The notes under the pieces were generated by a model, which saw nothing but the letters and a program-made list of their open reading frames with translations, did no database searches and had not been told where the DNA came from. Positions 6,716 through 14,307 of a stretch of 15,607 bases of DNA are shown here, piece by piece. Source of the stretch: CAZWUZ01 sp964637655 [NCBI: uncultured bacterium] (GTDB lineage: Bacteria; DAOPZR01). The DNA lies in the NCBI GenBank assembly GCA_964637655.1, contig CAZWUZ010000056.1, forward strand, positions 1 through 15,607. The letters run 5' to 3'. Position numbers and translations under genes: made by a program. Every line of letters begins with the position of its first letter. Positions within the stretch are counted from its first letter, which is position 1.

Positions 6716-7629
6716 TGGGACGCTACACCGAATGCGACCTGACGGGCGTACGCACCGTCGAACTGGCCACGCGCGAGAACAAGGTGAGCACCGCTGACTT
6801 CGTGCAGCCGCAACCGGGGGAACTGCGCTTCCCGCGCGTGCTCAAGGGGGTAGACTTCTACGCGCTCGTCGACGCGCTGCGTGCGGCGAAGGCGGCGGGC
6901 AGGCCGGTTCTCTGGGGGATGGGCGGGCACGTGCTCAAGGTCGGCTGCACCCCGCTGTTTTTCGACCTCATCGCCCGCGGCTGGGTGCAGGGGATCGCGG
7001 TCAACGGTTCGGTTACCATCCACGACAGCGAGATCGCGCTCTGCGGCGCTACCTCGGAGGACGTCGGGAAGAACATGGTCGACGGCTCCTTCGGCATGTC
7101 GAAAGAAACGGCGGCCTTCATCAGCAGCGCGCTGGCCCGCGGGCGCGCGCAGGGGCTCGGCTACGGCGAAGCACTGGGCAAGGCCATCGACGAGGACGGA
7201 CTCCCGTACCGCGACAGTTCGCTGCTCGCGCAGGCGTATCGCGCCGGGGTGCCGGTGACGGCGCACGTCGGGGTTGGCACGGATATCGTCCACCAGCACC
7301 CGAACATCGACGGGGCGACGGTGGGGGAACTGTCACTGCGCGATTTCCGCATCTTCACCCACCTGCTCTGCGGCATCGAAGGGGGCGCCTATCTCAACTG
7401 GGGGAGCGCGGTGCTGCTGCCGGAAGTGTTTCTCAAGGCGCTGACCGTGGCGCGCAATCTCGGGCACCGCGCGCACAACTTCACTGCCGCGGTCTTCGAT
7501 ATGAATGTCCACTACCGCGCGGGGGAAAACGTGGCGCGTCGTCCGACCAAGGACGGTGGCCAGGGCTATTACTTTGTCGGGCATCATGAACTGATGCTCC
7601 CGCTGCTCCATTATCACCTGACCCGTTGA
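6715..7629 (+). CDS. Conserved protein of unknown function (possible deoxyhypusine-synthase-like fold)
   Basis: This encodes a 304-residue soluble protein with no signal peptide or membrane segment. It has several strongly patterned blocks that look like active-site or nucleotide-contact loops: LWGMGGHVLKVGCTPL (67-81), AVNGSVTIHDSEIALCGATSEDVG (95-118), DGSFGMSKET (123-132), AHVGVGTDIVHQHPNIDGA (183-201), LNWGSAVLLPEVFLKA (227-242) and FVGHHELMLPLL (287-298). I recognise the pattern from bacterial proteins left as hypothetical or named deoxyhypusine synthase-like, but the hypusine-enzyme active-site lysine context is not evident, so I do not assign that activity. It overlaps the Nudix gene by one base, so a linked role is likely. 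Its stop codon lies inside the next promoter. Confidence 0.7.
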   Translation: MGRYTECDLTGVRTVELATRENKVSTADFVQPQPGELRFPRVLKGVDFYALVDALRAAKAAGRPVLWGMGGHVLKVGCTPLFFDLIARGWVQGIAVNGSVTIHDSEIALCGATSEDVGKNMVDGSFGMSKETAAFISSALARGRAQGLGYGEALGKAIDEDGLPYRDSSLLAQAYRAGVPVTAHVGVGTDIVHQHPNIDGATVGELSLRDFRIFTHLLCGIEGGAYLNWGSAVLLPEVFLKALTVARNLGHRAHNFTAAVFDMNVHYRAGENVARRPTKDGGQGYYFVGHHELMLPLLHYHLTR

Positions 7630-7654
7630 CAGCAGCGACGGGGCGTGCTATGCT
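7626..7654 (+). promoter_or_regulatory. Near-consensus extended -10 promoter for the 7672 gene
   Basis: A perfect -35 box TTGACA (7626-7631) is followed by a 17-nt spacer and a -10 box TATGCT (7649-7654) preceded by TGC. The -35 box includes the stop codon of the upstream gene. The predicted start is near 7661, giving a leader of only about 11 nt that is almost entirely the ribosome-binding site GGGAGAGGG. It could drive the 7672 gene, the walJ-like gene and argS. Confidence 0.75.
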
Positions 7655-7671
7655 GCGCGCGGGAGAGGGAA

Positions 7672-8646
7672 ATGGACATCTATCTCAATAACGAACGCTT
7701 GGAGTTCACCCTGAACGGGGAGAAAACCGCGGCTGAGGTGCGTGCGGCGCTGACCGCGACGCTGACCCCGCACGACCGCATCCTCACCGCCTTTGCTGTC
7801 GATGGCGACAGCAGCGAGTCGGTGCTGGCCAAAGCCGTCGACGCCATCAGCGAGATCCGCGCCGAGGCGGAGAGTGTCGGCGACCTCGTCGGCGCGTCGC
7901 TGCGCAGTGCCGCCGAGTATGTCGAAAAAATGGAACGTGCCGGCAGCGAAATCGCCGGGTTCGACCCGCAGCAGCAGGCGGTCGAGGCGGGGCTTATCCG
8001 CCCGATGCTCGCTGAAGGGCTCGAATGGGTCTGCCGCGTGCTGCAATACTCCGCCACGCTGACCCGCCAGCAGCCGGCGGGGCTGGCCGAAGCGTGCAGC
8101 GAAGGCACTGCGGTGGCACAGGCGCTCAAGGACGCTGACGACGCGCAGGCGCGTGACCTTATCATGCAGCGGGTGCGCCCGCTGACCGGGAAACTCAAGC
8201 AGGCGCAGGCGGCGCTGGCGCTGGTCGGGAATGCCGGCAAGGTGCGCCAGCGGCAGCTGCGCGAGCAGGTGGCGCGCTTCATCGGTGAGCTCCCCGTGCT
8301 CAACGCGGAGTTCCGCCAGACCGCCACCCTGCTGCAGACGGGCGAAGAGCTGCGCGGACTGCAGTCGTTCCAGGAGGCGGTGACCAAACTGCAGGACCTT
8401 ATTGCCGTGCTGCAGGACGTGCAGCGACTCAGCGGGCTCGACTTCAACGCGGAACGGGTCGACGACAAGCCGCTGGCCCACTGGGTGCAGGATTTTCTCG
8501 ACACGCTCAAGCAGGTGGTCGACACCTTCGGCAACCGCGACTTCGTCCTGCTGGCCGACCTGCTCGAGTACGAGATGGTGCCGCGTCTCGAACGCTGGCA
8601 GCGCGTGCTGCAGCAGGTGCAGACGCAACTCCCCCCGGTCGACTGA
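7672..8646 (+). CDS. Uncharacterised helical protein
   Basis: This encodes a 324-residue acidic, soluble protein; I do not recognise a named family. The first 45 or so residues (MDIYLNNERLEFTLNGEKTA, then a helix and ending VDG) look like a small beta-grasp-like domain. The remainder is almost wholly helical, rich in Ala/Gln/Glu/Leu with likely coiled-coil stretches, and closes with DFVLLADLLEYEMVPRLERW (about residues 293-312). No signal peptide or membrane segment is visible. I chose the ATG at 7672 because GGGAGAGGG lies just before it; an in-frame GTG at 7645 lies upstream of the predicted transcription start. The next gene follows after one base, so the two are probably co-transcribed. 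An adaptor or structural role is only a guess. Confidence 0.8.
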   Translation: MDIYLNNERLEFTLNGEKTAAEVRAALTATLTPHDRILTAFAVDGDSSESVLAKAVDAISEIRAEAESVGDLVGASLRSAAEYVEKMERAGSEIAGFDPQQQAVEAGLIRPMLAEGLEWVCRVLQYSATLTRQQPAGLAEACSEGTAVAQALKDADDAQARDLIMQRVRPLTGKLKQAQAALALVGNAGKVRQRQLREQVARFIGELPVLNAEFRQTATLLQTGEELRGLQSFQEAVTKLQDLIAVLQDVQRLSGLDFNAERVDDKPLAHWVQDFLDTLKQVVDTFGNRDFVLLADLLEYEMVPRLERWQRVLQQVQTQLPPVD

Positions 8647-8647
8647 C

Positions 8648-9427
8648 GTGCGCGTCTGTTCGCTGGCGAGCGGCAGCGCGGGAAACGCCATTCTCGTGCA
8701 GGGACATACTACGACCGTCATGATCGATGCCGGGCTGAGCGGCAGCAAACTCGCCGCGCGCGCGGCGCAGGTTGGCATTGACCTCGCCCGTCTTGATGCC
8801 ATTCTCGTCACCCATGAGCATGGCGACCATATCGGCGGTGTCGGGGTGCTGGCCCGCCGCCACGGCACACCGGTCTATATCGACCCGCAGACGCTTGCGG
8901 CCGGCGCGGAAAAACTGGGGCGCCTGCCCGACTGCCGGAAAATCGAAACCCCGCTGTTTACCGTGGGCGAATTCACTGTCACGGCCTTCCCGCTGCCGCA
9001 TGACGCGGTCAACCCGTGCGGGTTCTCGCTCAGCGACGGGGTCTCGACGGCGACGGTGATGACCGACTGCGGCGCGCTCAACCAGGTGCTGACCGTGCGC
9101 GCGCGGGAAAGCGACATCCTCGTACTCGAGGCGAATTACGAATACGACCTCGTGCTCGAATCGGACCGTCCGTGGCCCAACAAGCAGCGCGTGCTGGGCA
9201 ACCGTGGCCATCTGTCGAATGAGGACGCGGCGAAACTGGTCGGCATGCTGGCGGGGAGCCGGGTACAGACCGTCATTCTCGCCCATCTCAGCGATGATCA
9301 CAATACGAACGCCCATGCGCTGGCCCGCCTCGACAGCGGCGGGCTGCCGCGCATCATCATCGCGGAGCAGGATACGGTGAGCGAATGGGTCGAGGCGCGG
9401 GTACATCCGGAGGCCAAGGTATGCTGA
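8648..9427 (+). CDS. Metallo-beta-lactamase-fold protein, WalJ/YycJ-like
   Basis: This encodes a 259-residue MBL-fold hydrolase. The metal site THEHGDH is at residues 55-61, with later ligands expected at the His in PLPHDA, at Asp in MTDCG and at the late His in LAHLSDDHN. The opening CSLASGSAGNA, the phrase DAGLSG, and the RVLGNRGHLSNEDAA and AHLSDDHN blocks match the YycJ/WalJ group (about 260 residues), reported as a DNA-processing nuclease-like protein in Bacillus. The exact substrate is unproven. The GTG start is one base after the previous stop and has no obvious ribosome-binding site, so coupling is likely. Its stop lies within the first codons of argS. Confidence 0.85.
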   Translation: MRVCSLASGSAGNAILVQGHTTTVMIDAGLSGSKLAARAAQVGIDLARLDAILVTHEHGDHIGGVGVLARRHGTPVYIDPQTLAAGAEKLGRLPDCRKIETPLFTVGEFTVTAFPLPHDAVNPCGFSLSDGVSTATVMTDCGALNQVLTVRARESDILVLEANYEYDLVLESDRPWPNKQRVLGNRGHLSNEDAAKLVGMLAGSRVQTVILAHLSDDHNTNAHALARLDSGGLPRIIIAEQDTVSEWVEARVHPEAKVC

Positions 9428-11061
9428 ACGCACGCGAGGAACTCAAACAGCGGCTGGCCGCGGCGGCGCAGGCCTGCGCCGGGCCGGCGGCCAACATCGG
9501 TAGCGCGCGGGCGCGGCAGCCGGAACATGGCGCCTATTCAACCAACCTCGCCATGACGCTGGCGAAAGCGGCGAAATGCGCGCCGCGGGCGCTGGCGGAA
9601 AAAATCGTGGCGGCGTTCGACAGCGGCGACCTGTTTGCTGTGCCGGAGATTGCCGGGCCGGGTTTCATCAATTTTCGCCTGACGGAAGCGGCCCTGCAGG
9701 GATTGGCGCGGGAAATTGTCGACGCCGGCGGAAACTACGGCCGCACGGACGCGGGCCGGGGCCGGAAGGTGCTGGTTGAATTCGTCAGTGCCAACCCGAC
9801 CGGGCCGCTGCATATCGGCACCGGGCGCAATGCCGCCTATGGCGATGCCGTGGCGCGTCTGCTCGCTGCCACCGGCTACGCGGTGACCCGCGAATACTAT
9901 CTCAACGATACGGGCAACCAGACGAAACTGCTGGGCGAGTCGCTCTGGGTCAGGTACCGGCAGGCGCAGGGTCAGGCGGCACAGCTCCCGGAAGAAGGGT
10001 ATCAGGGCGAGTACCTGAAGGAAATCGCGCAGCGGGCAGTGCGCGATTTGGGCGCAGGATACGAAAAACTCGACGAGCAGACGAATGAAATCTTCAGTGA
10101 ATACGCCTGTAAAGTGATACTTGAAGAGATAACCGGCGACCTGAAAAAGTTCGGCGTAACCTTCGACCGGTGGCAGAGCGAGAAGCAGCTGTATGCCGAT
10201 GGCGAAGTGGATAAGGCAGTTGCCCGCCTGCAGCAGGCGGGGGCGCTGGAGGAGAAGGATGGCGCCCTTTGGCTGAAGTCCGACCTGCATGGTGACGAGA
10301 AACCGCGCGTGGTCAGGCGCGAGGACAGGCGCTATACCTATCTCGCTTCCGATATTGCCTATCATGCGCAGAAATTCGCCCGCGGCTTCGACCGCTGCAT
10401 CGATGTCTGGGGGTACGACCATCATGGCTACGAGGGGCGCATCCGCGCCGCGCTGCGCTTTCTCGCGCTGGACGACAGCGCGCTGGCCATCCGTTTCTAT
10501 CAGCTGGTCAACCTGATGGAAAACGGGCAGAAAGTGGCCATGGGAAAGCGCTCGGGAAGCTTCGTCACCCTGCGGCAGGTGACCGACGAGGTCTCCACCG
10601 ATGTGGCGCGCTGGTTCTTCCTCATGCGCAGCCATGACAGCCACCTCGATTTCGACCTGGCGCTGGCCAAACAGCAATCCAACGACAACCCCGTCTACTA
10701 CGTGCAGTACGCGCATGCCCGTATCGCCAGCATCTGCCGGCAGGAGGCAGCCGCGGCGCTGGGAGAGGCCACTCCGGCTGACTGCGCGCTGCTTACCGAC
10801 CCGGCCGAGCGTGCCCTGCTGCTCGCTTTGCTGCGCTTCCCGGACGAGGTGGCCGATGCCGCCGCCGCGCTCGAACCGCAACGGCTGACCGTCTACCTGC
10901 ACGATCTGACGGGCGCCTACCATCAGTTTTACGACCGCTGCCGCGTGCTGGGCGATGATGCCGCGCTGTCGCGCGCCCGCCTGCTGCTCTGCCGCGCCGC
11001 CCAGCAGACCATCGCCAACGGCCTTTCCCTGCTCGGCATCTCCGCCCCCAGCCAGATGTAA
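9421..11061 (+). CDS. argS: Arginyl-tRNA synthetase
   Basis: This encodes a 546-residue class I aminoacyl-tRNA synthetase that charges tRNA-Arg (E. coli ArgS has 577). The N-terminal additional domain (about 1-100) includes GPGFINFRL. The catalytic core begins VEFVSANPTGPLHIGTGRNAA, with the HIGH-type motif at His131. Other ArgS marks are YLNDTGNQ, YLASDIAYH, DVWGYDHHGY and the KMSK-like loop KVAMGKRSG near 371-379. The C-terminal DALR anticodon-binding domain carries VYYVQYAHARI and ends ANGLSLLGI. The start at 9421 has GGAGGCCAAGGT just before it and overlaps the upstream stop by 7 nt. A 201-bp inverted-repeat element begins 3 bases after the stop. Confidence 0.97.
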   Translation: MLNAREELKQRLAAAAQACAGPAANIGSARARQPEHGAYSTNLAMTLAKAAKCAPRALAEKIVAAFDSGDLFAVPEIAGPGFINFRLTEAALQGLAREIVDAGGNYGRTDAGRGRKVLVEFVSANPTGPLHIGTGRNAAYGDAVARLLAATGYAVTREYYLNDTGNQTKLLGESLWVRYRQAQGQAAQLPEEGYQGEYLKEIAQRAVRDLGAGYEKLDEQTNEIFSEYACKVILEEITGDLKKFGVTFDRWQSEKQLYADGEVDKAVARLQQAGALEEKDGALWLKSDLHGDEKPRVVRREDRRYTYLASDIAYHAQKFARGFDRCIDVWGYDHHGYEGRIRAALRFLALDDSALAIRFYQLVNLMENGQKVAMGKRSGSFVTLRQVTDEVSTDVARWFFLMRSHDSHLDFDLALAKQQSNDNPVYYVQYAHARIASICRQEAAAALGEATPADCALLTDPAERALLLALLRFPDEVADAAAALEPQRLTVYLHDLTGAYHQFYDRCRVLGDDAALSRARLLLCRAAQQTIANGLSLLGISAPSQM

Positions 11062-11064
11062 TGG

Positions 11065-11265
11065 ATGGGGACAGGTGTTTACAAATTAACTAACTTTTCT
11101 GTAGGTGCCGTAAAACACGTTTTCCCGGGGTTTGCTCCCGTTTTCGTGGATAGCGCGGGCAGATGTTGCCTATCAACTGACCCCTCCTTTTTGAAGATTT
11201 GCCGTTTGGAGCCATTATAAGCCACTTTCAGGAAAGTTTGTAAGTTTGTAAACACCCGTCCCCAT
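11065..11265 (+). mobile_element. MITE-like element with 37-bp imperfect terminal inverted repeats
   Basis: The ends 11065-11101 and 11229-11265 are inverted copies matching at 32 of 37 positions. Both begin ATGGGGAC and share GGTGTTTACAAA. The 127-bp centre has no coding potential. The base composition is much more AT-rich than the flanking genes, which suggests transfer. Ends of this type are, from memory, found around REP-associated (Y1/IS200-like) transposase genes in environmental bacteria; no transposase is present, so this would be a non-autonomous copy. No clear target-site duplication is visible. In RNA the arms would form a long hairpin three bases after argS, which may also end that transcript. 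Confidence 0.75.
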
Positions 11266-11289
11266 AAAGGGATCATTTTCTCTGACGCT

Positions 11290-11316
11290 CAATATGTAGC
11301 CCTTTTCAGCCGATAA
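11290..11316 (+). promoter_or_regulatory. Candidate sigma-28 (FliA) promoter of flgE
   Basis: GCCGATAA (11309-11316) is an exact match to the FliA-class -10 consensus. The matching -35 region (about 11290-11297, CAATATGT) is only half-conserved against TAAAGTTT. The position 33 nt upstream of a flagellar hook gene supports the call. It lies about 44 bp beyond the inverted-repeat element. The flgE ribosome-binding site GGGAGGGG follows near 11333-11340. Confidence 0.6.
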
Positions 11317-11348
11317 GGAGGGCAGAAACGGCGGGAGGGGATACGCCC

Positions 11349-13475
11349 ATGATGCGGATTCTGTATACATCGACCACGGGAATGCGGCAGAGCGAGAACG
11401 GGCTCGACGTTATCGGGAACAATCTCGCCAATGTCAATACGGTCGGCTTCAAACGCAGCGCCGTCCATTTCAGCGACCTGATGTCGCAGACATTGAGCAT
11501 AGCGCGCGAAACGCAGGGGGCAAAGCAGGTCGGGCTCGGGGTGGGCATGTCGGCCATCAACCCGGTCTTCACGCAGGGTTCCGCGCAGGTGACGGGCAGC
11601 ACGCTCGACATGATGCTCAACGGGGACGGGATGTTTATTGTCAAGGGGCCTGCTACCGCGGGCGGTGAAGGTATCCGCTACACGCGGGCCGGACACTTCG
11701 CGCTCGACAGCGGCGTGACGGACGAAGCGAGCGGCACCCCGCAGAATTCCACCACGGGTGAACTGCTGTATCATCTTACCGACCCGACCTACAGCACCCC
11801 GGTGTCGCTGGTCGACAGCACCTCGGGGTATATCGTGCAGGGGTGGCTGGCCGACGCCAACGGCACCATAACTACCGGCGCCGGCGTGGTCGATATCCAG
11901 TTCGACAGCGGGGTGCGGACCCTGGCGGCCGCGGCCAGCACACGGGTGGCGCTGGCGGGCAATCTCGACGCCACGAGTACCGACCGCTACACGCTGCTCA
12001 GCAGTTCGGCAACCGCGGCTGACGCGGCAGTACCCGTGCTCAGCGACCTGACCGGACACCCGGAAGCGAAAGCGGCAGGCATCTACCGGTTGCAAAGTGC
12101 TGCTGACGGTTCCTACCGGCTGACCTATGTGCCGGACAACAACAGCCCGCAACTGCTGTCTTCGGATGTGGTCAGCGCCCTCAGCGGGTCGAGCACCGCG
12201 GGGCGCATCGGGACCTATACCGTGGTCACACAAAACGACGGGTCGGCCGCGGTCACCTTCAACGACGGGGTCAACCCGCCGGAAGTGACGAATTTCGCGG
12301 CCGGCACGGTCAGCGCAGGAACGGTGTCCGGGCTCATCCCGGGCGTGTCGCTCACCTTCGGCAACACCCTTGCCGGCACGACCGCCGTACAGGTGACCGG
12401 CGACACGACCACCGGCGCACCCGGGGTCATCACTGCGGGCAGCACGAAGTATGACCTCATCGACGGGGTGGCGCTGACCTTCGGAGCGGATATCGCGGGG
12501 ACGACCGTCATCGACACCACCGGGTCAGCGACCGCGGGTGAATACCTCATCCCGTCAAGCATCTACGACGCCAACGGCATTGCCTACCGACTCGAAACCC
12601 GGGTGAACCACCTCGGGCAGAACCGCTGGGGCTATCATATGCGCGTGGCGGATGAGCAGACCTTCACCGCGCAGGGGACGGCTGGCGGTGAAACCTTCAT
12701 CCTGCGGCACGCGCCCGAACCGGGAACGGTGGAAATCTACGTCGGAGCGAGCAGCACGCCGCTCGACAGCAGCCGGTTCGCCATCAGCGGCAACCAGATC
12801 GTTCCGGTCGATACGGATGGCGACACAGTCAACGATTCACCGGCGATGACCGCGGGACAGAGCGTGCGCATCGCCTACAAACTCGCGGAGAGCGGCAGTA
12901 CGAACCATCGCGGCACCATCGAGTTTGACGCCGACGGTCAGCTGGACGGGCTCTACGACACCACCGGCGCGGCAGTGGTCTCGCCGTTTACCGCCACGTT
13001 CGGCACGGCGGCCTTTTCGCTGGCCACGGATTTCAGCGACCTGGTGCAATATGCGGGAAGCAGTGAGGCGGAAACCGCGGCAGTGGACGGCAATCCGTCG
13101 GGGACGCTGCTCGGGGTCTCGGTGGACAGTGCCGGGCGTATCGTTGGCGCCTACACCAACGGGCAGACACGGGCGCTGGCGCAGGTGGCGGTAGCGCATT
13201 TTGCCAACCCGCAGGGCCTGCTGCGCATGGGTGATAACTACTTTACGGAAACGGAAAACAGTGGCGAGGCGCAGGCCCTCCCCGCGCTTGGTGACCCGGT
13301 GCTCGGCACGGCCAGCGGCACGTGGATTCGCGGCAGCGCGCTCGAGGTGTCGAATGTCGACACGGCGACGGAAATGATCGACATGATCGCCTTCCAGCGC
13401 GCGTATCAGCTCAATTCGCGCGGCATTTCGACGGCGGATACCATGATCAAGACCGCGGTGGACATGAAGCGGTAG
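11349..13475 (+). CDS. flgE: Flagellar hook protein FlgE (enlarged)
   Basis: This encodes a 708-residue hook subunit, exported through the flagellar type III apparatus and polymerised outside the cell. The N-terminal rod-type motif GLDVIGNNLANVNTVGFKRS is at residues 18-37. It is followed by FTQGSAQVTG, NGDGMFIV (91-98) and YTRAGHFALD (111-120). The C-terminal part has SNGQTRAL-like TNGQTRAL, VAVAHFANPQGLLRMGDNYF and the final SNVDTATEMIDMIAFQRAYQ helix. It is far longer than E. coli FlgE (about 400). The extra length is the variable outer region, which includes two related units (G-V-x-L-T-F-G-x3-A-G-T-T) near 331-350 and 372-391. Opening residues resemble FlgG, but the C-terminal third is hook-like. 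No other flagellar gene is in the window. ATG 11349 follows GGGAGGGG. Confidence 0.88.
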   Translation: MMRILYTSTTGMRQSENGLDVIGNNLANVNTVGFKRSAVHFSDLMSQTLSIARETQGAKQVGLGVGMSAINPVFTQGSAQVTGSTLDMMLNGDGMFIVKGPATAGGEGIRYTRAGHFALDSGVTDEASGTPQNSTTGELLYHLTDPTYSTPVSLVDSTSGYIVQGWLADANGTITTGAGVVDIQFDSGVRTLAAAASTRVALAGNLDATSTDRYTLLSSSATAADAAVPVLSDLTGHPEAKAAGIYRLQSAADGSYRLTYVPDNNSPQLLSSDVVSALSGSSTAGRIGTYTVVTQNDGSAAVTFNDGVNPPEVTNFAAGTVSAGTVSGLIPGVSLTFGNTLAGTTAVQVTGDTTTGAPGVITAGSTKYDLIDGVALTFGADIAGTTVIDTTGSATAGEYLIPSSIYDANGIAYRLETRVNHLGQNRWGYHMRVADEQTFTAQGTAGGETFILRHAPEPGTVEIYVGASSTPLDSSRFAISGNQIVPVDTDGDTVNDSPAMTAGQSVRIAYKLAESGSTNHRGTIEFDADGQLDGLYDTTGAAVVSPFTATFGTAAFSLATDFSDLVQYAGSSEAETAAVDGNPSGTLLGVSVDSAGRIVGAYTNGQTRALAQVAVAHFANPQGLLRMGDNYFTETENSGEAQALPALGDPVLGTASGTWIRGSALEVSNVDTATEMIDMIAFQRAYQLNSRGISTADTMIKTAVDMKR

Positions 13476-13524
13476 GCGGCGGCAGCTCCCGGCCGCACCG
13501 ACCGGGAGTGACGGAGACACAACA

Positions 13525-13555
13525 ACGGCCTGACGGAGAAAATCCGTCAGGCCGT
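13525..13555. terminator. Strong hairpin between convergent genes
   Basis: A perfect 13-bp stem (13525-13537 with 13543-13555) closes a GAAAA loop. It lies between flgE on the plus strand and the ytxH-like gene on the minus strand, so it could end transcription from both sides. There is no run of T after it on the plus strand, and only GTTGTTGTG on the minus strand. Termination is therefore inferred from stem strength and position rather than from a full intrinsic signature. Confidence 0.65.
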
Positions 13556-13577
13556 CAGTATCTGCTGCGGAAACGGT

Positions 13578-13871
13578 TTAGTGCTGCTCTTTCGACTTGC
13601 GGTAGGCGTCCTTGCCGGCCGCCACCGCGGCGCCGAGTTCTTCCTTGCGATCCGCGACGAACGACTTGCCCTGGTCGAGCCGGTCGGCGAGATAATCCTT
13701 CGCCTGCTCGTAGCGGTCCTCGCTCTCATCGCGCAGCCGCGCGGCGGCATCCGCCAGCTTGCGGCGCGTTTCGCTGCCGGCCGACGGCGCGTAAAGCAGC
13801 GCCACGGCAGATCCCACCACTGCCCCCAGCAGGAAGGCCAGCGTCACATCACCATACGATTCGCGTGACAT
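13578..13871 (-). CDS. YtxH-like small membrane protein
   Basis: This encodes a 97-residue protein. Residues 10-30 form one membrane segment leading into the YtxH hallmark FLLGAVVGSAVALLYAPSAG-SETR. A long charged helix rich in Ala/Lys/Glu/Arg/Asp follows to the end and is probably a cytoplasmic coiled coil. The YtxH family is widespread and is linked to general stress in Bacillus; the function is unknown. I chose the ATG at 13871 because GGAGAG lies 7 nt upstream; a TTG two codons earlier lies closer to that site. It follows the DUF948 gene by 14 nt in the same direction, like ytxG-ytxH in Bacillus. Confidence 0.85.
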   Translation of the reverse strand: MSRESYGDVTLAFLLGAVVGSAVALLYAPSAGSETRRKLADAAARLRDESEDRYEQAKDYLADRLDQGKSFVADRKEELGAAVAAGKDAYRKSKEQH

Positions 13872-13885
13872 AGTCAACTCTCCTT

Positions 13886-14251
13886 TCAGGATTGTTCCGT
13901 TTTTTTGCGGAAGAACTGCATCCCGCTTTTGATGCCGGCCACCAGGCCGGCTGCTTTCACGAACGGTACTGCCAGCTTGTCGGTGGCGCCGATGACCTTG
14001 CTGGCCACCGCATCCACCTGTGCGGAGATGTGCGCGATATGCGCGACCGGCTCATTGAGGCGCTCGGTGGCGCGGTCGATATTGGCCGCCACGCGCCTGA
14101 CTTCAGGGATGACGGTCTGCACATCAGTGACGGTCTCTTCCAGCGCCCCGAGCGTACGGCGCAGTTGCGCCAGCACCTGGTACAACTGGAATGCAAGCGC
14201 AGCCAGGATGATAGTGATGACCAGCAGGCAGAATTGCGTGACTGTCAGCAT
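13886..14251 (-). CDS. DUF948 (YtxG-like) membrane-anchored protein
   Basis: This encodes a 121-residue protein with an N-terminal membrane anchor (about residues 5-25, FCLLVITIILAALAFQLY) and a long helical tail of Val/Ala/Leu-rich heptads, with phrases such as LRRTLGALEETVTDVQTVIPEVRRVAANID. This is the DUF948 layout. DUF948 proteins often precede YtxH proteins, and that order holds here. The biochemical function is unknown; membrane-anchored coiled-coil scaffolds are a common guess. The start is well supported by GGGAGG about 9 nt upstream. A -35/-10 pair lies in the 56-bp gap after lptF. Confidence 0.82.
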   Translation of the reverse strand: MLTVTQFCLLVITIILAALAFQLYQVLAQLRRTLGALEETVTDVQTVIPEVRRVAANIDRATERLNEPVAHIAHISAQVDAVASKVIGATDKLAVPFVKAAGLVAGIKSGMQFFRKKTEQS

Positions 14252-14272
14252 GAGCGCACCTCCCTGCCACCC

Positions 14273-14301
14273 ACCTTATCTTGCCGCTCCGGCTTTGTCA
14301 A
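14273..14301 (-). promoter_or_regulatory. Promoter for the ytxG-ytxH-like pair
   Basis: On the minus strand a perfect -35 box TTGACA (14301-14296) is followed by a 17-nt spacer and a -10 box TAAGGT (14278-14273), which keeps the key TAnnnT bases. The predicted start is near 14266, which gives a leader of about 15 nt with the ribosome-binding site in it. The promoter starts just after the lptF stop, so the pair need not depend on lptF transcription. Confidence 0.55.
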
Positions 14302-14307
14302 CACGCG

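Noticed and set aside
7645-7647. GTG at 7645 as the start of the helical protein
   Set aside because: It lies upstream of the predicted transcription start, next to the -10 box, and lacks a ribosome-binding site; ATG 7672 has one.
9538-10923. A 461-codon minus-strand frame antisense to argS
   Set aside because: No domain or ribosome-binding site, and argS is complete on the other strand.
11185-11222. A sigma-70 promoter inside the inverted-repeat element (TTGAAG and TATAAG)
   Set aside because: The best spacing is 19 nt with weak boxes, and AT-rich DNA gives such matches by chance.
11349-13475. flgG instead of flgE
   Set aside because: The first residues resemble FlgG, but length and the C-terminal third, including the TNGQTRAL and FANPQGL blocks, are hook-like.
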